In this document: in pieces, positions 11,579 to 25,149 of the stretch
Position numbering within the stretch: the stretch's first letter is position 1
Layout: every line of letters begins with the position of its first letter
Assembly: GCA_037577475.1 (NCBI GenBank)
Contig: CM075189.1
Location: forward strand, 17,027,839-17,091,838
Direction of reading: 5' to 3'
Length of the DNA stretch: 64,000 bases
Source: Chaunax sp. Z400
Lineage: Eukaryota; Chordata; Actinopteri; Lophiiformes; Chaunacidae
Notes under the pieces: model-generated
Databases searched by the model: none
Told to the model about the DNA's origin: nothing
Seen by the model: the letters and a program-made list of their open reading frames with translations, nothing else
Made by a program: the position numbers and the translations under genes

Positions 11579-12660
11579 TTATTTGTAGTTTGTGTCCCGC
11601 TACCACTCTTATAAAGTACAATACTTAATTCCATATGCTGGGATACATTATAACAATATCTGGACAGGTATAACTGGTATAATAGTACATGATACTCTTA
11701 TACATTATATACTGTTATATACTGTTTATACTGTATAATGTTAGTGTAATTTCTTATATAGAAATGGATCATACCTTACGAGCTTTCTGTATGTACACCT
11801 TGAGTCTGCAGGGTAACTGCCTCATACATAGAGGAAGTAAAAGTACTATACTTTCCACTGTAGTTCAGGCTATGGTTGTCATACATAGGACACTGTACAG
11901 AGAGTACTCTGGTAAATATGGCTATGATTGGTCATTAAATTATTTCTTTATGACTCAAACGCTCTCAAGTATTTTAGTATGTATTTTAATGTGTGGGTCT
12001 CTTTGGAACCCTAATTTTCCCAAAATAAAATCATAATAGGAACATTTAGTGGTCAAAATTTGAGGGTGAATGTAACTTTTATTACCTTGGCAGTGAAACA
12101 AAAAAAATTGTGCAAGTTGGTATTTCCTTAATGGCTTACTCCCTAATTGAGTTTTATAATTCCATCCAGTGCTTTAGTGTGGCCACCCTGCTGTTCACAT
12201 CTACAACAAAATCCAATTGTTAGTTGTTCCAACTTGAAATTACCCTGTAATTCAGCTCTCTGGATTCACAAAGATACACTATACAATTATACAAGCCATT
12301 TTAAAAGTAAGCTCTTGGATTAATTCTAAAATTACAGCCTGCAATTCAAAAGTCTTTTAGGTCAAAGCCCATAAAGTCTGTTTATCTAGACTCACAGGGA
12401 AATTGTGTTATGGTGTTGAGGGGCAAAGTACCAACACTAAGTAATAAAGCCACAAGAGGGGGCCAAAGTACTCATATTAGTCCTTGTTCTGAAATGAAAC
12501 ATAGAAACATTCATTTTAACCATCTTTATATTTTATTCAGATGGAAAATCATGTTCTGTATAAAGTGTCTAGATGTTCAGTTTTATGTAGTTGCATGTGA
12601 TCCAAAGGTTAGTTTTCTGCTTACTGTCTAGGCCACATGTGTGATTTTCCAGTCAAAGTT
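11579..12660. other. AT-rich DNA with short TATACTG repeats
   Basis: Around 11695-11740 the motif 'atactgtt' recurs imperfectly. The 115-codon frame at 11689-12036 (plus) runs through this low-complexity part and shows no domain. Nothing else is recognised. Confidence 0.4.
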
Positions 12661-13035
12661 CTGAGAATATATTTAGATTAGGTTAGATATTATATAAGAA
12701 TAGATTAGATTAGAATAGATTAGAGTTATTTATCTGTATAGAGAAAAGCTATGACAGCGTTAGACTCAAACTACTGTGCAATACTGACTCATGTAAAGTG
12801 GTATGATTAGAAGCTAAATTATAGTACATGCGATTATAAATAGTGTAACATGATTATGTAAAGAAACTAAATATTTGTCTGTATTACTTTGTAATATATA
12901 CATATAATTTAGCACATAACATAATAAAATAGCATAACATGTTGACATAGCCTAACATAGCGTAATAATTTGTGAGATAAAATACACTAAAGAAAAGTAT
13001 AAGTACAATATAACATAGCATAAATGAAAATGAAA
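12661..13035. repeat. Degenerate short tandem repeats (GATTA-type, then ACATA-type)
   Basis: From 12670 to 12725 the units 'gattag', 'aatagattag' and 'ttagattag' recur. From about 12905 to 13030 'cataacata' and 'tagcataac'-like units recur. Both are imperfect and probably old. They account for the minus-strand 97-codon frame rich in F, L, Y and I (12884-13177). Confidence 0.5.
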
Positions 13036-13534
13036 ATATGATAAAAAAATTATATGTAAAGAACAAAGAAAAAAAAACATGATTGTATTTGTATATTGTA
13101 GTCAGTGAGACAGACAGACTACAAGGATCCAACAGTAGAGGGAGACAACAACTGACACCAGAAGATAAGTTGAACATTCACTGATCTTTGAATTTTAGAT
13201 ATATTAAAAATAGGAGATTTCCAAACTGGAACTGTTCCATTAATGTGGAACTAATGTGTATTCTGAATATGTTTTGTGGAGTATGTGTGTTGGACAATGA
13301 TTATACCGTTCCGTGTTTATACAGTGTTTATTTGGCACAACTTTTTTCTTTTAAATAAAGGTTTCACTGACTTTCTCCTGCACTGATTAATTAAATCTCA
13401 ATGCATCAACCATTACAACTAGTACTACTCCAAACAGTGTCACTGCTATTCTACATTCTTATTGCCTCTCTTAAAGGTGTATTCCCTAAAAGTGTATTGA
13501 GAACCACAACTGAACAGCAACTACTAGCAGTGTA
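13036..13534. other. AT-rich DNA, nothing recognised
   Basis: No recognisable repeat boundary, domain or RNA structure. Frames of up to 71 codons have no similarity that I know. Confidence 0.4.
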
Positions 13535-14090
13535 TTTCTACAACAGCCAATGCTACTCGTCATGTGCTAGTTCAACTACTGCTGTTACTGCTACTACAGC
13601 TGCTGCACTGAAATGACAGTGCATAATTCGAATGAACACTAATTCCACCTGAACTACTTGTAATACTATCAGTGCAACATCAGCACCAGTACCACTTAAT
13701 TACTGGGTCATATAATGATTTAAGGGCAACATGTTTTAGTAAATATATTCTTCATTTGAGAGTTCTGGTTGGATAAAAAAAAAAAAGAAAAGGACGTTTG
13801 CTGTTATTTTATAATCATCTCTTTCTTTATTATAGCCCATGTGACCATGTACATGACCCAGTCACAGACAACCAACTACTGCCATCACTACTACAATGAT
13901 CATTAGTTGCTACAGTGATACACATAACTTTACCACTGTTATACTGTCATTCATTAGTAGAGTACTTCTACTACTGTACCAACACTGACAATACTTGTAC
14001 TAGAAGAATTACTGAGTGAACTACTTCTGCTTTGAAGGGAATTTGTATATAACATAAGATATAAATACCTAGAACTACTTCTATAATTAC
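13535..14090. repeat. Diffuse ACT/CTA trinucleotide-rich tract
   Basis: Over about 550 bp the words 'ctact', 'actac', 'tgctac' and 'gtac' are strongly over-represented, for example 'actactgctgttactgctac' near 13574-13593 and 'aactactgccatcactacta' near 13872-13891. This looks like a very old, point-mutated trinucleotide or hexanucleotide tandem array interrupted by unrelated sequence. No coding function is implied. Confidence 0.4.
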
Positions 14091-16073
14091 AGATATTACA
14101 AAGGAGTGACAGTAATTGTTTTTTAAATAATACATTTTATTATGAGATGACGAACAACCGGCTGCAGAGGATATTTTGAGATAATCAAAAAAAACAGAGA
14201 TAAGAGAGGGAGAGGTTTTTAATAGATGATTAAATCTGACTCATAAAATGCATTGCTTGTCATCTACACCATCTTCCTGTCACAACACTGAACTATTGCA
14301 CTAGAAAAACATCAGAACAATAATTTAAAAACCTACATTTGGTGTAAGGAGTGATATCAAAGCACACAGAAACATTTGCCTTGAACACACAGACGTAAGT
14401 CCTTGTTTTGCATTCAAATAGATACGGTTCATGACACAAGTGATAAGATAAATCAGAGATCTGCAGATTAAGAGGAAGAGTTTCGAACTAACCCCAGTTG
14501 AGACTGTTTCAAAGCTTCCTGACCACAGGACGCCTCAGGCAAAGACTTGCCTGAAGTGGAGACAGACACAGAGGAAATTGCAACAGAAATTTCATAGATT
14601 TCAGTCACATAATGTCGAATCCAAAATGTCTTTTTCTGAATTAATCCATTATCTGATTAAATTATTGAATCTGTACGTTTAGCATAAGCACTAGTGGATT
14701 TCTAAGGAATTCGATGCCCTTAATGCCCGGCTTAACTGGTGTTCTGCTCTGTACTACCTGCAGTGGCTGTTCTCCAATAGAAAACACACAGTGCTTATCA
14801 GCAGCCTCCCACTCATGCACACCCTGTAAGATACGCTCCTGTGTATTAACACGCACTTTCTGGATATTTGTCAGTGATAGTATGTTTTTTTTTTCCTCCT
14901 CTGAGCCTCAGTTGTTGTGATATGCAGCAAACAGATAAGTGAAACTTATTTGCATCAACACTCTTGATATTTTGATAGAGGGCCATTTTTCTTTTGTCTT
15001 CCATCTCCAGGAGGATTGTGTTTCAAGGAATTTTCATGAAACACCATTTAAGCGCGTCTGATAAGGCCTCCCTCGGACAGAGATAAGAGCCTATCCACAC
15101 ACACATTATTGATCTTCCTCTGACCTGTTTGTGGAGGAAAAGCAGGAAGGGGTAAAGCACTTGTCAAACAGAGAGCTGTACCCAAGAGAAGAGAGGTGGA
15201 GATTAAGTGCGCATGAAAATGAAGACGAAGACAACAGAGAGAAAGGAGAGGAAAAAACCTGAGAGAGGGATGCTATTTATATCCAGTAAGTTATCCCTTG
15301 TAATACACCTTTTAATGCTTTAGGTGTGAATTCAATTTTCTTTTCTTTTCATTATCTCTGCAGAATATAATGCAGGAGTATATATATATCTATCGCTCTA
15401 TCCGTCAGACTGTCAGACTTTTTTTCCCAAGGCATAAAAAAAGTCAATATTTTTACAGGAAACTTGTCTATCAGCTATATACTGGAGGGATGACCTTTGC
15501 TATTTAGAAACTTTATACTTTCAGAACTATTCAGCATTTTTCAGCGAGAATCTCAAACATGGACAAAGTATTGAAAAATCCATCCAAAAACATTTTCAAT
15601 GCATCCTGTGTAAAAATCGTGTTCAATCCCATAATTGTTACCCCGTGTCAATCTTTTTTTAAATTGTTTTTACATAGAAACACATAGGAGAAGCAGAAAG
15701 TTCCAGGTTATTAATTCATTGTAAAATTGACATTTTTACTGGACTTGCTCAGCAACTTCTTAGGATGCCCATAGTGAGGTCATTTCAACAATATGACTGG
15801 TGATTCTCTCTAGAGCCTCATTTGTTTGGAGGCTAGACTGTCTTGTCACTCTCTGAGCAGAAGTGAGGGATTACTTGCTGTCACCATGGCAACCTCAACT
15901 ACAATTGGAGCCACACAGCTGATTCAGATGAGCTAATTAGTCTATTTTTAGACACCTAGCAGACACATTGAGGACGGGAGGGAAATGTAATCTTTGCCAG
16001 TGTTATGTTCAGAGATAATGATTTCATTTATGTGCCGCACCGGAGTCGTAAGGAGGTGGCCGCACAAAGAGCA
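14091..16073. other. Unique DNA, no gene seen
   Basis: Frames of up to 68 codons outside the SINE. Purine-rich sequence at 15180-15275 and a short TA run at 15380-15391 are the only compositional landmarks. No repeat family is recognised before the SINE at 16074. Confidence 0.4.
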
Positions 16074-16420
16074 GGACGGCATGGTGGCGTATGTGGGTAG
16101 GACTGTTGCCTCACAACAAGAAGGTTCAAATCCACCTGAGGACCTGGGACTTCTCTGTGTGGAGCTTGTATGCTCTTCCCTGTGGGTTCCCGGCTTCCTC
16201 CCACAGTCCGAAAACATGCAATAGGCGAGTTGGTGAATCTGAATTGCTCGTAGGTGTGAATGGTTGCTTGTCTTTCTTTGTGTGTTGGTCCTATGATGAA
16301 CTGGCAACTTGTCCAAAGTGTTCCCCGCCTCTCGCCAAATGTCAACTGGGCTAGGCTCCAGTCCCACCATGACCCTGCACAGCATAGGCAGCGACTGTAC
16401 AGAAAATGGATGGATGAATG
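16074..16420 (+). mobile_element. tRNA-derived SINE (family 1), nearly full length
   Basis: The head at 16074 carries a tRNA-type internal promoter: an A-box-like tggcgtatgtgg (16085-16096) and a B-box-like ggttcaaatcc (16123-16133). It is followed by 'tctgtgtggagcttgtatgc', 'cggcttcctcccacagtccg', 'tgaattgctcgtaggtgtga' and 'cccgcctctcgccaaatgtc'. The 3' end is a short (ATGG)n-type tail, aaaatggatggatgaatg (16403-16420). This is the classic order of a teleost tRNA-SINE that is transcribed by RNA polymerase III and mobilised by a partner LINE. Other copies lie at 18015-18374 (minus), 60252-60540 (plus) and 2797-3405 (minus, interrupted). The 145- and 137-codon minus-strand frames crossing it are not genes. 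Confidence 0.8.
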
Positions 16421-18014
16421 ATCTGTGTTGCCGGTTTCCAAATATATTATGCTATGAGTATAGTTGCTGTAGCAATGTAGTTGTATATATGCTTATATAC
16501 GCGTATTGTTAGGAGATGGGGTTCTAATTTATTTACATCAATCATTTTTTGATTAATTTTGAATGCACATATTAAATTAAAACCCCCATTTTCAACAGTT
16601 AGAAGTGATGCTTACAATCCAGGATTAAAAAGTGACAAAGTGTGACTGGCACCCTGAAATCTCGTAATATGTTAATGTGCTTATTTATGGGTTTTCATTA
16701 CTCTACACATCCTTGGTTTGATCCTTGCAGCTTGCAATATGCCTCCAGAAAGCTTTCCTCCTTAAGTCACACACTCAGTCTTGCTTTCATTCTATAAGCC
16801 CAAAAATATAATAATGCAACGTCTGCTGGACAAGTTAAGCGAAATTGCCTGCTTCCCGAGCCCATCCTAAGCATCCTCGAGCTCTTTGCACAAAACAATG
16901 AAATTGGCCAAAGGCGATCACTGAAACTGGAAAAAAGCGCTGCCGTGTCGTAGCATGCCAACAGTGCACCCTTGCTGCGTGCTAGATGGCAGATGCACAC
17001 TGGGGGCCGATGCACATGACCTTCTGCTATCAGAGCAGACATGCTCATTCATCACCCACAACCTTGAATCATTGTTTTACTCAGCATGAGCCCGTATTCT
17101 TCTGCTCACACAAAAAATAGAATAAGTGTGAGAGGCAAGAGCTGAGTCCGGTAGCAAAACTCCAGAAGAGCTCTTGCTCTCCCTCAGCTTACCAACTCTG
17201 TTACGGAAATCCTGTCAATAGCATGTCCATAAAATGAGCTGCGATTGTTTTTTTCTCCAGCATCTTCTTTAACAATGCTTACTTAATCGGGTTGCACCCT
17301 GAAACAAGGAGCTCCTTTTTGCATTGTTTTGAGGAGATTGGATTATTTATGATGCAGCTGGGTATAAACGTAATGAGGATTCTTGGTTTGTGTGTCTGTG
17401 AGCAATTTTCTGCCTGTGAGCTGCATCCCAGACAAAAGACTTGAAAGGGTCTTTGGAGCTACAAGTCGGCAGCTCGCCCACTGCTTTACAGATCAGCTAT
17501 AGAGTGGCATTGCAGAGAGGAACAAAACAGAGCTGGGGTTTTTTTGGGCTTATTTTATTCATTTTTACATTTATTTTAAGTTTCCTTATATAAGGGTCAA
17601 GCCATTGTTTAGAATTTCTTCAGTTTTATATTTTAAGAATATTTTCTTATCTAATTTAGTAAGAAGCCTCCCTGTTTTCTTATCAGTTCCCGTTCATGTT
17701 TATTTGTTGTCTTGATACATTTAGGATAAAGCAAATTCCACCTTCACCCCATTCCATCAGTGCAAAAACAATCATGTAAAATCAAAAAATTGTTGGCATG
17801 AGTTTACCCCCTCAGTATAGGTCAAAGGACACAACTCCTCTGATCCTGGTAGACTTTTCATTTGATCTGCATCAAATCTACATCTGCAGAAACGGTTTTA
17901 CTGTTGTCAACTGAAATGTTTTTGCAGTTAGTTCTCAAGAAGCCAATTTATTCCTATGCACTGTAGCAACAAGAAGTAGAATGCGATACATGCAAACAAT
18001 ATTAATTTGGCCTT
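16421..18014. other. Unique DNA between two inverted SINEs
   Basis: No gene is seen. The 93-codon minus-strand frame at 16767-17048 lies in a GC-richer patch (16820-17050) but has no domain. No repeat family is recognised in this 1.6-kb spacer. Confidence 0.4.
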
Positions 18015-18374
18015 GTCCATTTATTTTCTATAACTTCTTATCTTTTGCAGGGGGTCACGGGAGGCTGGAGCTTATCCTTGCCGCCATTGGGCATGAGGCG
18101 GGCTACAGCCTGGACAGGTTGCCAGTTCACCACAGGGTTGACACATTGAGAGACAAACAACCAACCATTCACACACGCCTGTGGACAATTTACAGTCACC
18201 AATTCACGTAAATTACATGTCTTTGGACTATGGGAGGATGCTGAGGCACCCGGAGGGAACCAACGCAGACACAGGGAGAGCATGCAAACTCCACACAGAA
18301 AGACCCCAGATCTGGATTTGAACCCCTTCTTGCTGGGAGGTGACAGAGCCTACCACTGAATCACAGTCACCCCA
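18015..18374 (-). mobile_element. tRNA-derived SINE (family 1), nearly full length, minus strand
   Basis: Read on the minus strand, the head lies near 18374 with a B-box-like ggggttcaaatcc (18313-18325). It is followed by the 'ttctgtgtggagtttgcatg' block, the 'cccatagtccaaagacatg' block and the 'ctgtccaggctgtagcccgc' block, ending at the tail 'agaaaataaatgga' near 18015. It is the best-preserved partner of the copy at 16074-16420 and lies in the opposite orientation. There is no coding potential; the 76- to 93-codon frames here are incidental. Confidence 0.8.
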
Positions 18375-20794
18375 ATTGTTTTCATGTATCTGTAGCTGAA
18401 ATTGTCCTTTGGGCTCACTGAAATTACAGAAAAGGATTTTTTCCCCCCTGTTCCAAAACAAAATGATACAGGCTATAATCAATACGAACATGACTCTACA
18501 TAAGATCAACTGTTTTTTTCTGTCCTGTTTTGATTCACGGTCTGTGAGCAGACTGATAAGCAGAATGAAGCAAAGTTTAACAGCTCAATGATAAATGGTG
18601 TCGCCTGCAAAGAGGTATTTCGGTGTCAGCCAAGTGTATGTGAAATGATTGCATTCTCTTACCCAGTCTTCCGGAGTGACAGACAAACAGCCTATTTATA
18701 CCAATCAAACGCACTTCCTATGAAATTTTGAATTTGTGCACATTATTCACTCGCCCTATTACGGCATGAAAATGCAGAAATGATATTCAAGACTGTAGTT
18801 GGGCATGTAAAATGCAAAGGTTTAGTGCCTGGTGGGACAGGAGAGGTAGCACAGGGGGTACCGCAAGAGAGAGAAAGGAAAGAGAGAGAGAGAGAGGTGA
18901 TGGATAGTCCAACTTCCTGCAGGAGAAAGGTTTGATTAATGGCCGTCCACTCGGCAAAACACACCAGCTGTGAGGGGAGATAAGTACCAATACAAAGAGC
19001 AAATTACTGTCTCAACTGTAATAATTAACCTCAGAGACCAGAACACTGGAAGTGCAGATTCCCTTTTGAAAGAGCCTCACTTCCTCTGGTTTACAATATC
19101 TCCAAAAACAAAAAAAACAGAACGAAAAATAAAAATAAAGTCCTTTAGCGCTGAGTCGCTGTTTTAGCTCCAGGATTTAATGCTTTTTTATGGCTGGGTG
19201 AGCTGTACCCAAAGATGTATGAGCAAATTACTGGCCAGAGTTATTTGAAAAGAGGGAGTGGAAATGACTGTCAACACACTGCTGCCAAGCTCATTCCCTA
19301 TAGTGCAGAGGGAGCATCCAAACAGTCTTTAGTGAGATATACGGTGTGGAATAGCTGTTTGTTGCGCAGTGGGTAGGAAGTGATACAAATAAACTTTTAG
19401 CTTTTTAGGGTTTGGAATCGCAGTTGTGGTTGGCTGAAGTGTTTGTAGGGGTTTCGATCCAGCTGGAGGGGCTCTATAGTGAGATGCGTGTGCGAGGGGA
19501 GGGTGAAAACATGCCGCAAAATGTTCTCCTTTGTGGGATGATGTTTGAACTAAAATATTTGATTAGCTTGTAGAAAACACGAGCAAGTTTGAGCAGAAAG
19601 GCCGAGAGCATTCCACCTGCCTGAACCACTCACCAAGAGTGTACATAATGACTCTTCATGTCTCAGGTTCCCAGTGGTTTTAAACCCATAAGCCCCCTTT
19701 AGTCTCGCGACTAAAACTTAGTCTTTGATAACAGTTAATGACGACGGCAAGGAATTCTTCAACCATAATATTATTTGAATCTAGCTGATTAGAAACATGT
19801 GCCAAAGTGTTTCTGTGTCAGAACGATTAATGGGTCCCTCGCTGACGACCTTTTTCCCCGCCGTATACACCCGTGCCTCACATCACTCCAGTGGACTGAG
19901 AGCCTGCCTCTCTTTTCTACAACAGCAGCTAAGTTACTTCCTGCATGGCCTGCTTGCTATAGTCGTTTTGGTGTGGGGGGTGTGTAAAACAGTGTGTGTG
20001 TTTCTCTTTGCAAACAAAGTTACGGTTTGATCATGAAAGAATGTTAATTGTGGGATGTTAATTGGGGTTAAACTGATTTATTATTCAGTAAACTTGTAAT
20101 TAAAGTGTCAATAACCTTTCCTTGAGGACCTGCTAATCCACTTAAAATAACTTATAAGTTAGCCTGTACTGTTTATCAAACCCTGTTAATACCTTACTTC
20201 AGTATGCAATACAATTATGTGTACAAGGGACATAGTAAATCATGGAATGCACAATTACTTCATTTAAGGTAAATAATGCACATTCATTTTCTCAAAGGAT
20301 TTATTATTAGTAAATTCCACTAATCCAATCCAGTAAAATTAATCAAAGAGAATTAGTGTTTGCTGCCCGGAGTGGACGTACCACAGCCAGCTGGATGGAA
20401 AGAATGAATTGTTGGAATCTGTTTCATTACATGCCATCAAATGTTCTCAGTTCAAACCATTAGTGCACATTTAGATTATATGCAGTATATGTTTATAGAT
20501 TGAATCACTATGAGATGATGGCGACAGCAACATTTGACTTAAAAATAAGTATATATTGAACATGCAATCCAAATTCCTACAGGTGGCAGTGTTGAGCACA
20601 AAGATGTAATAATGTACAAGAAACTAATATAATTTAATATGTTATTATAATATCAGGCCTCTGGGACGCAAAAGTGTTCAACATAAAACCTTTGCACAGT
20701 AAACCTCACTGTATATATAAGAATTATAACTACAAACAAAAGTATAAAAAGCGTTTTGAGAAATTTTGATAACTATGATAAATAATCTGTGATT
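18375..20794. other. Unique DNA with a short GA repeat
   Basis: The only simple repeat is a (GA)n tract at about 18878-18896. Frames up to 93 codons lack domains. No dispersed repeat is recognised. Confidence 0.4.
18878..18896. repeat. (GA)n microsatellite
   Basis: About nine 'ag' units at 18878-18896, embedded in a longer purine-rich stretch starting near 18866. Confidence 0.6.
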
Positions 20795-21122
20795 AGTCAA
20801 TAATCATTAATTTTGCTAATCATGGATTTGTAAAATTTAATCATGATTGATTCATTTATCAAGCAAAAAACACCAACTATTTTCTAGTTCCTTCTTCTCA
20901 AGTGTGAAGATTTGCTGCTGTTTTTTTAATTTTATTTTTTTTAATGATTCCCCATTGAATGAGCTGCTTGACTTTTGAACTGTTGTTTAGAAAAAATAAT
21001 AATCTACCTTGGCATCTGGGAAACTGTGACAGGGATTCTTCAGTATTTGTTTTGACATGTCAGAGACAAAAATGTAATTGATAATCAATAATGAGATTAA
21101 ATGTTATTTGCAGCCCTTCCAA
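20795..21122 (-). repeat. Dispersed teleost repeat (family C), minus orientation
   Basis: Contains 'aagcaaaaaacaccaactat', 'ttctcaagtgtgaagatttg', 'ctgctg' and, at the far end, 'atttgcagccct'. These are the reverse complements of words typical of a very common teleost repeat that starts with 'agggctgcaa(c/a)'. A plus-strand copy of the 5' part of the same family lies at 60086-60245. It is diverged, has no coding frame, and its transposon class is not known to me. Confidence 0.55.
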
Positions 21123-24100
21123 TATCTGTGATAAGCCAATATTGGTTCACAATGTTGTTGTGTTTAGATAAAGACTGCTATAAAAAGTGGAAAATAATGT
21201 TGCGTAACTAAACAAGCATCATGTTGTGTTGGACATTTTAACTTAAAATCTTGCAATTTCAATTCAATTGCTCATTAATAATTTAGAGAAAGCAGGACAT
21301 AAAATTGTGAAAACACAGTTAAGCAGGAGAAATGATGTAGCTCCTTTTACAATATACCTTTAACACTAACAAACTGGTGAAAAAGCAGTAAAATCATCAA
21401 AGCAAATAAAAATAAAAAGAATGAATAAAGTAATAGAATTTGAATTGCATTTTCCAGAGCTTTGGTGATCAAACAAACACTTTCAAAGGCTGATTTGAGA
21501 CTGTTAGGAATTGTCAGCAGAGAGATAGAAAAGTGATGATTGTATTCTCTGTATTTGCGGCTATCTGGAACTAACATATGGTAACGGAACCACAGGGAGA
21601 CATGGACATAAAACAGCTGTGTGCATATTGAGAAGCCAGATGTTTGAAGTGGCAAAGACCACCAACACCCACTCTTAAAGCCTGACCTTTAACGCAGCCC
21701 ACCAACTACTCTACACACTCTCAGCTTTCTCTTTGTTTAGAGAGATAATCACTTCACAAATATGGGCGTCTCAACACATGGGTTGTTTTGGATCGCGCCA
21801 GTGGTAAACACGATAAATAAGAGGCCTCATTTCACTCTATTAGCCCACCAAGAGACTAAAAGGACTCGAGGACTTCTTTTTCCTTATACTCATGTTTACT
21901 GTGGTTTCTATCGCCTCTGATTGGGCAGTGGGTGTTTGTGTGCGATCAAGACGAGGGAGACTGCAGTGCTCTCCATGCTGGTTTTCTTTAAGTCTCCCAT
22001 TACTAATGAGATCCTCTAAATTTCTGCCTCATCCGGAGGGGAATAGAGTTCGGCAATGCCTCAGCAAGTCTCAACAGCGCTCTATTAAGAAAGAGACATG
22101 GAGTAAATTTAGATAGAAGAAAGGCATTAAAGCTAAAAACCTAGGGTAGCGTTTTTCTCCCAAAGTGCAAAACAAGGCTTTATCCATGCATGAAACAAGG
22201 TGACAATGCAACAACAACAAAAAAATCACTGCTGAGCAATTAAGCTGTAGGCCTATGGAGTTATTTCAGAGGGGCTGGCAAAAGTTTGAGCCTATAACAG
22301 CACGGTGAAGGCTCGGTGCAGAGATGTCCCTTTGTTTGTTTAAAGGGCAGGAGAATCGATGGCCCCGTTTTTTGAGGCATGGCTCTGACCTCTCGCAGTG
22401 GCACCTGTATCAATCACAGGCCGGCTTCGTTCTCCGCCTCACTGCTCGTCACATTTGTCTCTCGTGCTCGCGACTGCGGACGGAGGCTGTCTATCTGCAC
22501 TCAAATGTCAGTTTACACTTCATGCCGGCTGTCAGCCGACATCAAGTAATACATAAACAGCTTTAAAATGTGATGAAAACAACTGTGGAGGAGAAATCTA
22601 TCGAAGGAAGAAATTGATTTTGGAGATTTTTTGCTCCCAGGCTTTAAAGCCAGCGCTGGAAAAATGAGAAGCCAAGTGTCACTTTGTTGAATAAATGTGG
22701 AGTAATGTAATAATATTCTGACATCTTAACAGCTTCTTTGGGCTGAGATGACCTCAAAAGGTAAATGTATTCAGATGTGGTGTTTGGTGTTATTTCTGTT
22801 TGGGTAATGCATGCTTTAAAGTCACGGATACAGAATGAAAAGGCAATTTCCACGAGAATGCAGTCGTTTCATTAAGACTGGAAAATGTGCATATTATTAC
22901 ACCCAATGCATTTTCCAATCTACAAACCCCAATATTATATACTCCAAGGATTTAGGTATTTTTGACTTTGATTTCTTTTTATGGAAAGGTTGCCTTAAGT
23001 AGCAGCATGCTACAGTATTACTGACAATCTGTGGTATGCTATGGATTACAGCCACAATAAATCAGACTTTTGCATGTCATCCAACATTTTAGGATATGAC
23101 AAGAGATGCACACAAACCTACCTTAGATGTAAATGAACACGTCAAATTGTAAAAGCTCCCGCAAACTTTCTCATCTCATTTTCAGGCTGCAGATGATTTT
23201 AAAGCCTGTTGAATATGTATCACCATATGTCTGTCCCCGTTTCACAGACCCTCAGCAAAACAAAGTCACACCAGACAAAGTTGTCCAAGGGGCCATTTTT
23301 ATGGAACCGCATGCAAACTCACACTGGTCACAACCAGCTCCCTGTGTTGATTGATTGGACAACAGTTAATCTGTATGTATGGCCGATCCTTAAGAGGCCA
23401 CATTGTAATCACCCAGCCTGCTCTCAGCAATCCAGGACTCCTGTGTTCTGTTGAAAGAGAGGGATGATTCCCATTATGGGGTAATTAGTCTTGTTGTCAC
23501 CGCCGGACCTTGACAGCGAATCCACTTGCCGGGGCTCTGAAGGGATTTGGCTGTTTGCTGTTGCTGAATCATAAGGAGGATTGCTGTTACTTGCCAAGGA
23601 CGACAACCTCAGATTTAACTTGTAAACAGCAGCACAGACATCATGGCTGCCAGCTATGAATACTGTGAGCCAACATTTCTGCTATTGTCTCAATTTTTAC
23701 TTTCTCTGCATACTAAAAGTGAAGTACTCCAGTATTCCAGTGTGAGAACTGTTGGTTGCTAGTTCTACCAAAGTGATGAAAACGTCTTTTTTGGTGCTTA
23801 ATGATACTTTTGAGTTCACTCAGTTTGTTCATAACCCTACTCATTCCATTGGTTGATTCTCAACTTGAGGATAAAAGTGTCACCCATGAATATTTATTAT
23901 GTCTCATCTGCAGTGAATTTTAAGCAACTCAAACTTTTTTTTTTCTTTCATTTGTCACATTGGCCAGGCAATTTCAGCTGCACAAAGTGAGCAATTACCT
24001 GTGGTCCTGGTATCTTCAAGAAGCTGGAGGAAAATTGCACTAATGGCTTAAATTCAGTGCCTACTACTCTTCTTAATTCTGTGGCACCTGTCTACCAAAA

Positions 24101-25149
24101 TGAGATGATCAAGGAAGTTGCCTTAACACCTAAAATAGTATCTCCAAAACTAATCAGGACTAGCTCCCCAACCACAGGGCTTACATGCAGATATCTTGTC
24201 TGATTTAAAAGATGAGTTAACCTATTTCTATTATTGTTCTAGTGTAAATGGAGATGCAATTAAAGAAGAAAAAAAGATTTTGTTCAGGATATTATTTAAA
24301 TGTAAAGACAATATCTCCATTATAATGAAGATCCATGTATAATACAGCTGAATGTCGTCTTCTAGTCTTCAAGTACAAGTACAACTTTAAATTTGATGAA
24401 AATGCACTATAATAACAACATATGATATAATGTATAAACATATACTTCATGTTTTGGTTTACATGAGTTTTATTTATTTTATATTTATTTATTTCCAGAC
24501 ATTTTATTTCTTGCGCCATGTTACAAAAACACAAATCTCCCCAAAAGATGTAAATAGTAATTAAATTATGAATATTTGTCAATTTAAGGTAGCGTATGAC
24601 TCAAGAGCTCCATGTTATACGGGCATATCAATTCAGAATGTAAGGCACCACTGTGCTGTGTAAGTTCTTTTTTTGATTTGTCTTAGTCAGAGGAATCAAA
24701 TGACACAAATCTCAGTGGGGTCAGTAGTTTGGCACAGCCACCACCAACATGATTGATTGATTGCTGCTGAACACTCCTTGACAAGTGCTGCGGGGTCACT
24801 ACTGCTCAAAAACTCACACTGGAAACATAAGTAAGTAGAATCAGCTGTTTTTGGTGAAAGTAACCTTGGTGGAATATTTTGGCAGGAACATTCACTTCAG
24901 TGTGACTGTAACATTTCACACTTCACTATTGCTTTTGCCTGGAAATAGCCAAAGTTCAATCTTCGTAATCATGGTGTGTTTTGTTGTAATTGGAAAGCAT
25001 AAATAGCATAGATAGCAATATCATTGTAGAATTAAGGGACAATTATCATGGATTTTTTTTTAGCAAAACTTCCTCTTGTATTAAAAAACAACAGCTATGT
25101 CTCAGTCTGAATTAATCTCTAAAATCCAAGGACTTCATTTATGTGTTAT
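21123..25149. other. Unique 4-kb stretch, no gene seen
   Basis: No frame above 102 codons and none with a recognisable domain. GC-richer, repeat-free sequence at 21890-22110 and 22320-22560 stands out from the AT-rich surroundings; see findings. The part 23660-25100 is AT-rich and featureless to me. Confidence 0.4.

Noticed and set aside
15948..16385. 145- and 137-codon minus-strand frames
   Set aside because: They run through a tRNA-derived SINE in antisense and match no protein.
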